Of a stretch of 64,000 nucleotides of DNA, positions 1 to 8,724 are shown one piece after another (within the stretch, counting starts at the first letter, position 1; each line of letters opens with the position of its first letter). Position numbers and translations under genes: made by a program. This DNA comes from Alphaproteobacteria bacterium (GTDB taxonomy: Bacteria; Pseudomonadota; Alphaproteobacteria; Micropepsales; Micropepsaceae). The stretch covers positions 186,001-250,000 of the forward strand of contig WGNU01000006.1 of NCBI GenBank assembly GCA_016124385.1, given 5' to 3'. The notes beneath the pieces were generated by a model. The model worked only from the letters and a program-made list of their open reading frames with translations. It was not told the origin of the DNA and searched no databases.

Positions 1-1
1 C

Positions 2-142
2 GCGTATTTGGCGTCGGGCTATAGCGACCTCAGTCCGGGCCTTGCGATCGTGATCGGGGCGGGGCTTGGCATGGTGGTCGGCTTTGCATTTGCCAGTTTG
101 CCGCCGCTCGACAAGGAGTCGGACACGCTGTTCCCGGATTGA
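2..142 (+). CDS. C-terminal fragment of a membrane protein
   Basis: An open frame enters from the left edge and ends at TGA 140-142, giving the last 46 residues of a protein. It holds one glycine- and alanine-rich hydrophobic segment (LAIVIGAGLGMVVGFAFASL) followed by a short acidic tail. This looks like a last transmembrane helix with a cytoplasmic end. The family cannot be recognised from so little. The stop lies 11 bases from the stop of metC on the other strand, so the two genes converge. Confidence 0.55.
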   Translation, partial: AYLASGYSDLSPGLAIVIGAGLGMVVGFAFASLPPLDKESDTLFPD

Positions 143-153
143 GGGTCCGTCCG

Positions 154-1296
154 CTAGCCGTTTAGCCGATCGAGACCCGCAGCAAGATCGGCGATTAGAT
201 CGTCTGGGTCCTCGAGGCCGATTGACACGCGCAGGACTGGCCCTCCTTCCGGCACAACCGACACCGAGCGCTTCATGCGACTGGGGACGATCAGGCTCTC
301 GTAACCGCCCCATGAATAGCCCATCCCGAAAAGATCCAGGCCATCGAACAGGCGGCGGAGCGCCTCCTGATCGCAGGGCTTGATCTCAAAGGCGAAGAGC
401 GCGGCGCCGCCCGTGTAGTCCCGCTTGAAGATGGCGTGCCCCGAATCGTCTTCGAGCGCGGGATAGAGCACACGCGCCACCTCCGGCCGCGATCTCAGGA
501 ATCGGGCTACCTTGAGGCCACTCTCAAATTGGTGGCGCATGCGCACCGAGAGCGTGCGCAGGCCGCGCAGCGTCAAATAGGCGTCGTCGCCGCCGATCGA
601 GGTGCCGAAATGCCCGTGCAAGTGGGTGAGAGCCTCGGTCTGCGCGGCGTTCGCGGTGACGGTTCCGACGCTCGCGTCCGCATGGCCAACCAGATATTTC
701 GTCGCCGCGTTGATCGACAGATCGACGCCATGGGCGATCGGTTTGAAAAAGAGCGGCGTGCCCCAGGTGTTGTCCATCATGGTGACGATGCCGCGTGCGC
801 GACAGGCGGCCGCGATGGTGGGCACGTCTTGCATTTCGAAGGATTGCGAGGAGGGCGATTCCAGGAACACCGCGACCGTATTCTCGCGGAACGCGCGCGT
901 GATCTCGCCGCCGACTAGGGGATCGTAGTATGTTGCCTCGACGCCGAAACGGGGAAGGATCGTGTCGCAGAAGGCGCGGGTCGGCCCGTAGCAGCCGTCG
1001 GTCACGAGGATATGATCACCCGCCTTGACGGCCGAAAGGATCGCCGTCGTGCAAGCCGAAAGGCCCGAGGGCGTGAGGACGGTCCGTTCGCCACCCTCTA
1101 GATCGGCCACGAGCGTCTCCAGGTCCCTCGAGGTCGGCGTGCCGCGCCGCCCATAGACGAAGGGCTGCTTGATCGTTGTCAGCGTCTCATAGTCCGGAAA
1201 CAAAATGGTCGAGGTGCGATAGACTGGCGTATTGACCGTCCCGAAATGCGCGCCCGATGAGCGTCCGCCATGCGTCAGTTTCGTCTCGTCTTTCAT
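154..1296 (-). CDS. metC: Cystathionine beta-lyase (PLP-dependent, Cys/Met metabolism family)
   Basis: A 380-residue fold-type I PLP enzyme that should cleave cystathionine to homocysteine, pyruvate and ammonia in methionine synthesis. The Schiff-base lysine is K200 in the motif NAATKYLVGH, with MMDNTW upstream of it (about 173-178) as the PLP-contacting aspartate region. The length is normal for the family. An upstream ATG at 1329 exists, but the ATG at 1296 has a good ribosome site (GGGAAGG, about 7 bases ahead), so 1296 is used. The gene is divergent from aapJ, an arrangement common in Rhizobiales. Cystathionine gamma-synthase or gamma-lyase activity cannot be excluded from sequence. Confidence 0.9.
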   Translation of the reverse strand: MKDETKLTHGGRSSGAHFGTVNTPVYRTSTILFPDYETLTTIKQPFVYGRRGTPTSRDLETLVADLEGGERTVLTPSGLSACTTAILSAVKAGDHILVTDGCYGPTRAFCDTILPRFGVEATYYDPLVGGEITRAFRENTVAVFLESPSSQSFEMQDVPTIAAACRARGIVTMMDNTWGTPLFFKPIAHGVDLSINAATKYLVGHADASVGTVTANAAQTEALTHLHGHFGTSIGGDDAYLTLRGLRTLSVRMRHQFESGLKVARFLRSRPEVARVLYPALEDDSGHAIFKRDYTGGAALFAFEIKPCDQEALRRLFDGLDLFGMGYSWGGYESLIVPSRMKRSVSVVPEGGPVLRVSIGLEDPDDLIADLAAGLDRLNG

Positions 1297-1326
1297 CGGT
1301 CGCCTTCCCGCGAATGCTGGTCGCGA

Positions 1327-1359
1327 CATGTTAGGGGTGACATCGCCGTCATGTTAGGG
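1327..1359. repeat. Ten-base direct repeat in the metC-aapJ control region
   Basis: CATGTTAGGG occurs at 1327-1336 and again at 1350-1359, a period of 23 bases or about two helical turns. Both copies lie in the 113-base divergent spacer between metC and aapJ. A pair of equally oriented half-sites at this spacing is what a dimeric regulator site can look like, but no regulator can be named. Confidence 0.4.
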
Positions 1360-1409
1360 TCTTTTTTCGCGGGTCAGAACCGATTGCATCTCAGTTCCGG
1401 GGGTCCTTT

Positions 1410-2438
1410 ATGCAGCGTTCGCTTCTCCTGAGCTTGGCGGGCGGCCTTCTCGCGGCTGGTATCGCGGCGCCAGCCACAGCAGCGGGCGGGGACACGCTCG
1501 CAGCCGTCAAGGCGCGCGGCTACGTCAAATGCGGTGTGAGCGAAGGCTTGCCGGGGTTTTCAAGCCCTGACGAGCAGGGGAATTGGTCGGGCATCGACGT
1601 CGATGTCTGCCACGCGCTCGCGGCGGCAATCTTCGATGATCCGAACGCGGTGCGCTTTTCCCCGCTGAACGCCAAGGAGCGGTTCACGAGCCTACAGTCG
1701 GGCGAAGTCGACCTCCTGTCGCGCAACACGACGATCACGATCCAGCGCGACGTGGCGCTCGGTCTCGAGTTCACAGGGGTTACCTACTACGACGGGCAGG
1801 GCTTCATGGTCCGCAAGGCGGCGGGCGTTACTTCCGCGATGGGGCTCGATGGGGCGGCGATCTGTACACAATCAGGCACGACGACGGAGCTCAACGTCGC
1901 GGATTATTTCCGCGCGAACGGGCTCACCTACACGATCGTTGCCTATGAGAAAGAGGCGCAAGCCGTCAGCGCCTATGACGACGGGCGGTGCGATGCCTAT
2001 ACGACCGACCAGTCGGGCCTCTACGCGCAGCGCAACAAACTGCGCAATTTCGACGAGCACATCATCCTGCCCGAGCTGATCTCAAAAGAACCCCTTGGGC
2101 CGGCGGTGCGGCAGGGCGACGACAATTGGGAAGACATCGTCCGCTGGACGCTCTACGCAATGGTCAACGCCGAGGAATTGGGCGTGAGTTCGCAGAATGT
2201 CGCGGAGATGCGCCGTTCAGAGTCACCCGAAATTCGCCGGCTGCTCGGCGAGGAAGGCAGTTTCGGCGAGGCGATGGGCCTTTCGAACGCGTGGGCCCTG
2301 CAGATCCTGCGTCATGTCGGTAATTACGGCGAAATCTTCGACCGCAATCTGGGCGAAGGCTCGCCGCTCAAGATCGAGCGAGGCAAAAACGCGCTCTGGA
2401 CGAAGGGCGGCCTCCAATACGCGCCGCCGATCCGCTGA
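1410..2438 (+). CDS. aapJ: General L-amino acid ABC transporter, periplasmic binding protein
   Basis: A 342-residue solute-binding protein for polar and branched amino acids. A Sec signal peptide covers about residues 1-24, with cleavage after ATAA. The mature part starts with the family pattern LAAVKARGYVKCGVSEGLPGF and continues with GIDVDVCHALAAAIF. It is the first gene of aapJQMP, whose order and reading direction match the Rhizobium general amino acid permease. The next gene follows within a few bases. The family has broad specificity, so the substrate range is inferred and not read from residues. Confidence 0.93.
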   Translation: MQRSLLLSLAGGLLAAGIAAPATAAGGDTLAAVKARGYVKCGVSEGLPGFSSPDEQGNWSGIDVDVCHALAAAIFDDPNAVRFSPLNAKERFTSLQSGEVDLLSRNTTITIQRDVALGLEFTGVTYYDGQGFMVRKAAGVTSAMGLDGAAICTQSGTTTELNVADYFRANGLTYTIVAYEKEAQAVSAYDDGRCDAYTTDQSGLYAQRNKLRNFDEHIILPELISKEPLGPAVRQGDDNWEDIVRWTLYAMVNAEELGVSSQNVAEMRRSESPEIRRLLGEEGSFGEAMGLSNAWALQILRHVGNYGEIFDRNLGEGSPLKIERGKNALWTKGGLQYAPPIR

Positions 2439-2463
2439 GTGATTGGCGCGGCGGTGCCTTGAC

Positions 2464-3627
2464 GTGAGCGCTCCTCCGTCCGCAGCGCGAGGCCATTGGT
2501 GGCGCGAGCCTCGGATTCGCGGCTTCATCTGGCAAGGTCTGGCGCTCGTGATCGTCGCGAGCGTGGTCGTCCTCCTTGTTGCAACCGCGCAAGAGAACAT
2601 CGCCAAGCAGCGCATCGCGACGGGCTTCGGCTTCTTCGATGATGAAGCCAATTTCGCGATCATTCAGACACTGATCCCCTACAGCGAGACCTCGTCCTAT
2701 GCGCGCGCGCTGCTGGTCGGGCTGCTCAACACGCTGCTGGTCGCCGCGCTCGGCATCGCCCTCGCTAGCGTCATCGGCTTCACGGTCGGTATCGCGAGGT
2801 TGTCGCCGAACTGGCTGGTGGCGCGGTTGGCGGCGATCTATGTCGAGACACTTCGCAACGTTCCGCTGCTGCTGCAACTGTTCTTCTGGTACTTCGCCGT
2901 CCTTCGTGCCCTGCCGCGGCCGGCGGCCAGCCTATCCATCGGTGACGCGGTTTTCCTCAACAATCGCGGGCTCTTCGTGCCGGCGCTCAGCTTCGACGGC
3001 ATGGCATGGCTGGCGCCTATCGTTTTGGTGATGATGGTGCTCGCCTCGCGCGTCGTCTCGACCCGCACGCGCGCTGGCACGCGGTGGCTCGATCGCTGGC
3101 CACGCGCGGGGCTCATCGCCTTCGGCGTCGTGTCCGCGGCGGGTATCCTTGCGTTCACCGTGCGGGCCGAAGTTCCAGCACTCACAGGGTTCAGCTTCCA
3201 GGGCGGCGTGCGCGTCATCCCCGAATTGATGGCGCTCGTGATCGGCCTTTCGACCTACACGGCCGCGTTCATCGCCGAAATCGTCCGTGCGGGCATCCAA
3301 GGCGTGGCGAAGGGGCAGCACGAGGCCGCGCAGTCGCTCGGGCTGTCGCGCTGGCAGACATTGCGGCTCGTCGTCATGCCGCAGGCGCTTCGCATCATCG
3401 TGCCGCCACTCACGAGCCAGTATCTCAACCTCACCAAGAACTCCTCGCTCGGTACCGCGATCGCTTATCCCGATCTCGTCCATGTCTTCGCGGGCACGGC
3501 GCTCAATCAAACGGGACAGGCGGTTGAGATCCTCACGGTGACGATGGTGATCTATCTGACACTCAGCCTGCTGACGGCCGCCGCGATGAATTGGTACAAT
3601 TCCCGCCTGAGGCTGCAAGAGCGATGA
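2464..3627 (+). CDS. aapQ: General L-amino acid ABC transporter permease AapQ
   Basis: An inner-membrane permease of about 387 residues with the HisM-type fold. The long first periplasmic stretch (NIAKQRIATGFGFFDDEANF) is typical of AapQ, and the EAA loop reads EAAQSLGLSRWQTLRLVVMPQ. It pairs with AapM to form the membrane channel. The start is uncertain: GTG 2464 is used here, while TTG 2443 lies 4 bases after aapJ in the same frame. Neither has a strong ribosome site. The stop overlaps the aapM start as ATGA (3624-3627), implying coupled translation. Confidence 0.88.
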   Translation: MSAPPSAARGHWWREPRIRGFIWQGLALVIVASVVVLLVATAQENIAKQRIATGFGFFDDEANFAIIQTLIPYSETSSYARALLVGLLNTLLVAALGIALASVIGFTVGIARLSPNWLVARLAAIYVETLRNVPLLLQLFFWYFAVLRALPRPAASLSIGDAVFLNNRGLFVPALSFDGMAWLAPIVLVMMVLASRVVSTRTRAGTRWLDRWPRAGLIAFGVVSAAGILAFTVRAEVPALTGFSFQGGVRVIPELMALVIGLSTYTAAFIAEIVRAGIQGVAKGQHEAAQSLGLSRWQTLRLVVMPQALRIIVPPLTSQYLNLTKNSSLGTAIAYPDLVHVFAGTALNQTGQAVEILTVTMVIYLTLSLLTAAAMNWYNSRLRLQER

Positions 3628-4709
3628 GTGCGCTGACCTCTCTCAATGGCGTGCGCTGGATCCGAGAGAATCTCTTCTCCTCGTTCGGCAATACGGCGCT
3701 CACGCTGTTCGGTCTTGCGGTTGTCTGGCTCGTCCTCGTACCCGCGATTGATTGGGCGCTCGTCCGCGCGGTCTGGTCGGGCGATTCGCGCGAAGTCTGC
3801 CTTGATCCAGCAGCCGGCGCGTGCTGGCCCTATATCGAAGCGCGCCTCGGGCAGATCGTCTATGGCTTCTACGACAAGGCCGCGCGCTGGCGCGTCGACA
3901 TCGTCTTTGTGTTGGGAGCGATCGGGATTGCCTGGCTGATGCTACCGCGCCTGCCGTCGAAATGGCTTGTCGCTGCCCTGCTCCTCACGGTCTATCCCAT
4001 CATCGTCTTCGTGCTGCTGTCGGGCGGGATTTTCGGGCTCGATGTCGTGCCGACCTCACGCTGGGGCGGGCTTCTCCTTACGCTTCTGGTCGCGGCCACC
4101 GGAATCGTCACCTCGCTGCCGATCGGCATCGCGCTGGCGCTCGCGCGGCAGTCGGATCTACCGGTCATCAAGTGGATGGCGATCGCCTTTATCGAGATTG
4201 TCCGCGGTGTGCCGCTTATCACGCTGCTCTTCATGGCGTCCAATCTTCTCCCGCTTTTTCTTCCCGACGGGATGACGGCCGATAAGCTCGTGCGTGCGCT
4301 CGTCGCCTTCTCGCTCTTCAGTTCGGCCTATATGGCGGAAGTCGTGCGCGGCGGCCTTCAGGCGATCCCGCGCGGCCAGACGGAGGCAGCGCATGCGCTT
4401 GGCCTTGGCTATTGGACAGTGACGGGGCTTATCGTGCTGCCGCAGGCGCTTCGGCTGGTGATCCCCGGCATCGTGAACACGTTTATCGGCCTCTTCAAAG
4501 ACACGACGCTCATATCCATCATCGGCTTCTTCGATCTTCTCGGCGTCATTCAATCTGGCAATGCCGATCCCGACTGGGCGACGCCCAACACGGCTTTCAC
4601 CGGTTATATTTTCGTCGGCGCCGTCTTCTGGGCGTTCTGCTTTGGTTTGTCGCGCTATGCTGGCGCGGTCGAGACGCGGCTCGCCCATGCGGACAGAGGA
4701 CAGAAATGA
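3624..4709 (+). CDS. aapM: General L-amino acid ABC transporter permease AapM
   Basis: The second permease subunit, 361 residues, with several hydrophobic segments in the N-terminal extension and the binding-protein-dependent permease domain in the C-terminal half. The EAA loop reads [21 protein letters not shown]. The start at ATG 3624 overlaps the aapQ stop by four bases and has GAGG about 10 bases ahead, so it is preferred over the longer in-frame start at 3591. The protein end overlaps the aapP start. It works in the cytoplasmic membrane as a heterodimer with AapQ. Confidence 0.9.
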   Translation: MSALTSLNGVRWIRENLFSSFGNTALTLFGLAVVWLVLVPAIDWALVRAVWSGDSREVCLDPAAGACWPYIEARLGQIVYGFYDKAARWRVDIVFVLGAIGIAWLMLPRLPSKWLVAALLLTVYPIIVFVLLSGGIFGLDVVPTSRWGGLLLTLLVAATGIVTSLPIGIALALARQSDLPVIKWMAIAFIEIVRGVPLITLLFMASNLLPLFLPDGMTADKLVRALVAFSLFSSAYMAEVVRGGLQAIPRGQTEAAHALGLGYWTVTGLIVLPQALRLVIPGIVNTFIGLFKDTTLISIIGFFDLLGVIQSGNADPDWATPNTAFTGYIFVGAVFWAFCFGLSRYAGAVETRLAHADRGQK

Positions 4710-5455
4710 TGAGCGATAGTCCGCATGCGGTCGAGATCCGCAAGATCAGCAAATTCTTCGGCGGCTTTCAGGCGCTCAAATCGGTGTCGCTAACAGTCGA
4801 CCACGGCGAACGGATCGTCATTTGCGGCCCGTCGGGTTCTGGCAAGTCGACGCTCATTCGCTGCGTCAACCGGCTGGAGGAGCACGAAGAGGGGGAGATC
4901 ATCGTCGATGGCGTCGCGCTCACCTCGAACCTCTCGCATATCGAGGAAGTGCGGCGCGAGGTCGGCATGGTGTTCCAGCAGTTCAATCTCTTTCCGCATC
5001 TGACGGTTCTCGAAAACTGCACCTTGGCGCCCATCTGGGTCCGCCGCGTTCCCAAGGCGGAGGCGACGTCCCGCGCGATGGCGTTGCTCGAGCGCGTGAA
5101 GATCCCCGATCAGGCGAACAAATATCCAGGCCAACTCTCAGGCGGGCAGCAGCAGCGCGTCGCGATCGCGCGCGCCCTCGCCATGAACCCGAAGATTATG
5201 CTGTTCGACGAGCCGACCTCCGCGCTCGACCCGGAAATGATCGCTGAAGTGCTGGACGTCATGGTCGAACTCGCCACGGACGGCATGACGATGCTCGTCG
5301 TCACGCACGAGATGGGATTTGCGCGCAAGGTAGCCGACCGGGTCGTCTTCATGGACGCAGGCGAGATCGTCGAGGCAGCGCCGCCGGAGGAATTCTTCGC
5401 CAATCCCAAGAGCGAGCGTACGAAGCTGTTCCTCAGCCAGATCCTTGGACACTGA
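4706..5455 (+). CDS. aapP: General L-amino acid ABC transporter ATP-binding protein
   Basis: A 249-residue ATPase of the polar amino acid uptake family that drives AapQM. Seen directly: Walker [10 protein letters not shown] (about residues 42-50), Q-loop [14 protein letters not shown] signature LSGGQQQR, Walker [13 protein letters not shown] and switch histidine VVTHEM. The start is ATG 4706, or the adjacent ATG 4709; both lie just behind AGAGGA and overlap the aapM stop. Longer upstream frames are shadows of aapM. The gene ends 7 bases from the convergent GNAT gene, leaving no room for a separate terminator. Confidence 0.94.
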   Translation: MMSDSPHAVEIRKISKFFGGFQALKSVSLTVDHGERIVICGPSGSGKSTLIRCVNRLEEHEEGEIIVDGVALTSNLSHIEEVRREVGMVFQQFNLFPHLTVLENCTLAPIWVRRVPKAEATSRAMALLERVKIPDQANKYPGQLSGGQQQRVAIARALAMNPKIMLFDEPTSALDPEMIAEVLDVMVELATDGMTMLVVTHEMGFARKVADRVVFMDAGEIVEAAPPEEFFANPKSERTKLFLSQILGH

Positions 5456-5462
5456 GGGCCGC

Positions 5463-5990
5463 TTACGGCAGCGGCAGACGCAACACGCGCTGATTGACCG
5501 GTACGAAGCCGGCGCGCTGGTAGAGCGGCAGCGCGCGGGGATGATCGAGCGTGCAGGTGTTGATCGTCACGCGTTCGGGTGAGCGAACCCATGCGATATC
5601 AAGGCCGTGCGCGAGCAGTGTCGGGCCCAATCGCTGGCCAAGCCATTCGGGCATGACGCCGAGTAGCGCAATATTCGCGGCAGCGGGCGCCCCGCGAAAA
5701 TCGAGCTCGATGAAGCCCGCCGGTGCACCGTCCGCATACATCACATAGATTTCGACCAGCGGATCCTTGATGATGGATGCGAGTTCCTCATCGCCCATTA
5801 CCTTGCGCTCGGTCCAGGTCCAGCGCGCGCCGATCGTGTCGTAGAGATAGCGGTAGAAATGCACCGGCGGCGACACGGCGCGCAGCGTGGCAAACCGACC
5901 CGTCGCCGCGCCGAGCGCAGGCGCGAGGCGGCGTGACGGCGGCGCCGTCATTTCCAGATAAGTGACCGTCGTCTCGATGTGCCGCGTCAC
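5463..5990 (-). CDS. GNAT family N-acetyltransferase
   Basis: A 175-residue acetyltransferase of the GNAT fold. The acetyl-CoA region is seen as LGVMPEWLGQRLGPTLL (about 113-130), followed by the usual helix-strand end NTCTLDHPRALPLYQRAGF. The N-terminal VTYLEMTAPP is a recurring start in rhizobial members of this family, so the GTG start at 5990 is chosen over an internal ATG at 5951. The gene is third in an operon with cysteine synthase and sseA, 3 bases after the sseA stop. The substrate is unknown. Confidence 0.85.
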   Translation of the reverse strand: MTRHIETTVTYLEMTAPPSRRLAPALGAATGRFATLRAVSPPVHFYRYLYDTIGARWTWTERKVMGDEELASIIKDPLVEIYVMYADGAPAGFIELDFRGAPAAANIALLGVMPEWLGQRLGPTLLAHGLDIAWVRSPERVTINTCTLDHPRALPLYQRAGFVPVNQRVLRLPLP

Positions 5991-5993
5991 GCG

Positions 5994-6833
5994 CTAGCGC
6001 TCGATCGGTAAATCTTCCCGCGCGCCCCATTCCGCCCAGGCGCCGTCATAGAGAGGCACATCCTCGATGCCGAGGCGCGCCAGCGCGAGATTGAGGATTG
6101 CCGCGCTCACGCCCGTGCCGCAGGTCGTTACGATCGGACGGGAGAGATCGATGCGCGCGAAGGCATCGCGCAGCGCATCACTCGTTTTCATCGTGCCGTC
6201 CGGATTGAGAACGGTCGAATAAGGAATGTTGACGCTACCCGGAATGTGCCCGCCGCGAAGGCCGGGACGCGGCTCAGGCTCGGTGCCGTTAAAGCGGCCC
6301 GGCGAGCGAGCATCGACGATCTGGCAGTCCTGGCCGCCGATGAGCGCGCGCATCGCATTCAGATCGCGCACGAGCGTGCGATCCGGACGAGGCGTGTAGT
6401 GGCGCTCGCGCGGGTAAGGCGGGAGATCCTCGATCGGGCGGCCCTCAGCTCGCCATTTCGGCATGCCACCGTCGAGTACGGAAATGTGGTGATGGCCCAT
6501 CACGCGAAACATCCACCAGACACGCGGGGCCGAGAAGATGCCCGAGCCGTCATAGACGACCACGTGATTGCCGTCGCCGCAGCCCATGCGCTTGATGCGG
6601 GAAGAGAACTTCACCGGATCAGGGAGCATGTGGGGGAGCGGAGAGGATGTGTCGGCCACCTCGTCAATGTCGAAGTATACCGCCCCAGGAATATGGCCGG
6701 CGTCATACTCGCCGCGCGCGTTGCGCCCCATCTGCGGCAAGTACCACGAGGCGTCCAAGATGCGGACGTCCGGCGCATCCAGGTGCAAGGCCAGCCATTC
6801 CGTTGTGACCAGGGGATCGTGTTGTTCGTTCAT
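5994..6833 (-). CDS. sseA: 3-Mercaptopyruvate sulfurtransferase
   Basis: A 279-residue protein of two rhodanese domains; the second carries the active-site cysteine C238 in CGTGVSA. That loop resembles the mercaptopyruvate type (CGSGVTA) more than the thiosulfate type (CRKGVTA), so it should move sulfur from 3-mercaptopyruvate to an acceptor. The start ATG 6833 overlaps the stop of the upstream cysteine synthase gene as ATGA, so longer upstream frames are rejected. Position between cysteine synthase and a GNAT fits cytoplasmic sulfur metabolism. Confidence 0.9.
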   Translation of the reverse strand: MNEQHDPLVTTEWLALHLDAPDVRILDASWYLPQMGRNARGEYDAGHIPGAVYFDIDEVADTSSPLPHMLPDPVKFSSRIKRMGCGDGNHVVVYDGSGIFSAPRVWWMFRVMGHHHISVLDGGMPKWRAEGRPIEDLPPYPRERHYTPRPDRTLVRDLNAMRALIGGQDCQIVDARSPGRFNGTEPEPRPGLRGGHIPGSVNIPYSTVLNPDGTMKTSDALRDAFARIDLSRPIVTTCGTGVSAAILNLALARLGIEDVPLYDGAWAEWGAREDLPIER

Positions 6834-7876
6834 GGGAGGAAGGGGACCTTTCTCTCCGACCGTTGAAGGAGCCAGCCAGGCAAGGGCAGCGATTTCTCGC
6901 GCAAGAAATCGGGATTGAAAAGCCGGCTCTGATAGCGCGTTCCGTAGTCGCAAAGGACGGTGACGATCGTGTGGCCGGGGCCGAGATCGCGCGCCAGGCG
7001 TTCGGCGCCCGCGACGTTGATCCCGCTCGAGCCACCGAGGCAAAGCCCCTCATTCTCGAGGAGTTCGAAGACGCGTTCGACAGCCTCAAAATCGGCGATC
7101 CGGTAGGCTCTGTCGATCCGCGCGCCCTCGAGATTTGCCGTGATGCGCCCTTGGCCGATGCCCTCGGTAATCGAGGAGCCCTCCGCCTTCAATTCGCCGG
7201 TCGTGTAATAGCTGTAGAGCGCTGCGCCATGCGGGTCAGCAAGGCCAATCGTGATCTTCGGGTTGCGCTCCTTAAGGGCCATCGCGACACCGGCAAGCGT
7301 TCCGCCGGTGCCGACCGCGCAGATGAACCCGTCGACGCGGCCGTCCGTCTGCTGCCAGATCTCGGGGCCGGTCGTCGCGATATGGCCGTTGCGGTTAGCG
7401 ACGTTGTCGAATTGATTCGCCCAAATCGCCCCAGCGGGATCCGTCGCATTGATCTCCTCGGCGAGGCGGCCAGAGAGTTTCACGTAGTTGTTCGGGTCGC
7501 GATAGGGAACGGCGGGTACCTCGATCAGTTCGGCCCCCAACAGGCGCAACGTATCCTTCTTCTCCTGGCTCTGCGTTTCGGGGATGACGATCACGGTTTT
7601 GAAGCCAAGCGCATTCGCAACCAAGGCCAGGCCGATGCCGGTATTGCCGGCCGTACCCTCGACGATCGTGCCGCCCGGGCGCAAAAGCCCGCGCTTTACC
7701 GCATCCTCGATGATGAAGAGGCCCGCGCGGTCCTTCACGGACTGACCCGGATTCATGAATTCCGCCTTACCGAGAATCTCGCAGCCTGTCCGGGCCGAGG
7801 GTCCCTTGAGCCGGATCAGCGGGGTCCCTCCGATCGCTTCGAGCACCGATTGCCGCACGTTGCCGGTCTTCGTCAC
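6830..7876 (-). CDS. cysK: Cysteine synthase A-type PLP enzyme
   Basis: A 348-residue fold-type II PLP enzyme joining O-acetylserine and sulfide to make cysteine. K48 in NPGQSVKDRAG is the PLP lysine, and EGTAGNTGIGLA is the asparagine loop that binds the substrate carboxylate. GTGGTLAG is the phosphate-binding glycine loop. It is about 25 residues longer at the C-terminus than classical CysK, so a related beta-replacing enzyme is possible. The start is GTG 7876 behind GGAA. First gene of an operon with sseA and the GNAT, divergent from chrR. Confidence 0.85.
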   Translation of the reverse strand: MTKTGNVRQSVLEAIGGTPLIRLKGPSARTGCEILGKAEFMNPGQSVKDRAGLFIIEDAVKRGLLRPGGTIVEGTAGNTGIGLALVANALGFKTVIVIPETQSQEKKDTLRLLGAELIEVPAVPYRDPNNYVKLSGRLAEEINATDPAGAIWANQFDNVANRNGHIATTGPEIWQQTDGRVDGFICAVGTGGTLAGVAMALKERNPKITIGLADPHGAALYSYYTTGELKAEGSSITEGIGQGRITANLEGARIDRAYRIADFEAVERVFELLENEGLCLGGSSGINVAGAERLARDLGPGHTIVTVLCDYGTRYQSRLFNPDFLREKSLPLPGWLLQRSERKVPFLP

Positions 7877-7970
7877 GCTTGTCGTTCCTGTTTCGTCGTG
7901 TCGGCACCCTAGGGAGGGCGCCCCTCCGCATCAAGCGATCCTGGACTCTCCCCTCCGTCGCCGCGCGGTC

Positions 7971-8000
7971 TGATCCGGAGCGTCCCGTGCCGCGTACAAA
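7971..8000 (+). promoter_or_regulatory. Putative RpoE/ChrR-type promoter for chrR
   Basis: TGATCC (7971-7976), then 18 bases, then TACAAA (7995-8000), 36 bases ahead of the chrR ATG. TGATCC is the known -35 element of the sigma-E regulon controlled by ChrR in Rhodobacter sphaeroides. The -10 is a weaker match to its TAAGA-type element. The same layout is found ahead of the photolyase operon at 16546-16575. Confidence 0.55.
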
Positions 8001-8036
8001 CAGCCAGAGCATTCATTAGGAAAAGCCCCTACGCTG

Positions 8037-8672
8037 ATGCGCCAAGAGGTTGTACATCACCCGAGCGGCGAGTTTCTGATCGACTATGCCAGCGGCTCGG
8101 CCAGCGAGGCCGTTTCGCTGCTGGTGGCGACACACCTCGCGCTCTGCCCGGTCTGCCGGCATGACGTAGCCGCTCTTGAGACCGTCGGGAGCCAGGCGCT
8201 TGAGCCAGCCGGCGCGGAGCCGGCGCCGATGGCGATACTGCCGGCGTCCGTTCCGCATGCCGAGGCCAAGCGGCCGGCTGTAGGCGGCGACATGCTCTTT
8301 CCCGAGCCCCTGCGCAGCTATCTCGGCAGGACGGACGAAGGACTGCCCTGGTCACGTCCGCTAATTGGCCCAGCTGAAGTCGTGATTCCGGTGGGCGACG
8401 AGCGTGCGAGCGTTAAGCTCCTTCGAATTCGCGCAGGCCGGGCGATGCCGCGTCACACGCATGAAGGCAACGAACTGACTCTCGTCCTTCAAGGCAACTT
8501 TAGGGATCAAGGCGGGCTTTATCGCCGGGGCGACGTCGCGTGCGCGGACGCCTTGATTGACCACACGCCGCGCGCCGGCAGTGAGGCCGATTGTATCTGT
8601 CTTGCCGTTGTTGATGCGCCGCTCTTGCTCACAGGACGGCTGGCCGGGATGGCTCGCCGCTTGCTGGGATGA
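8037..8672 (+). CDS. chrR: Anti-sigma factor ChrR (cupin domain)
   Basis: A 211-residue two-domain anti-sigma factor. The N-terminal zinc-binding anti-sigma domain shows H8, H33, C37 and C40, which match the spacing of H6, H31, C35 and C38 of Rhodobacter ChrR. The C-terminal cupin keeps H140, H142, E146 and H176, the counterparts of its second metal site. In that family the protein holds an ECF sigma factor (RpoE) and lets it go under singlet oxygen. The sigma gene normally sits directly upstream; here the neighbour is the divergent cysK, so this chrR is separated from its partner. It starts a likely operon with the DUF6134 and SDR genes. Confidence 0.9.
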   Translation: MRQEVVHHPSGEFLIDYASGSASEAVSLLVATHLALCPVCRHDVAALETVGSQALEPAGAEPAPMAILPASVPHAEAKRPAVGGDMLFPEPLRSYLGRTDEGLPWSRPLIGPAEVVIPVGDERASVKLLRIRAGRAMPRHTHEGNELTLVLQGNFRDQGGLYRRGDVACADALIDHTPRAGSEADCICLAVVDAPLLLTGRLAGMARRLLG

Positions 8673-8724
8673 AGCGGCTCGCTGCTCCACGGACCTTTCA
8701 CCACTAGCGACCAGGAGACTATTC

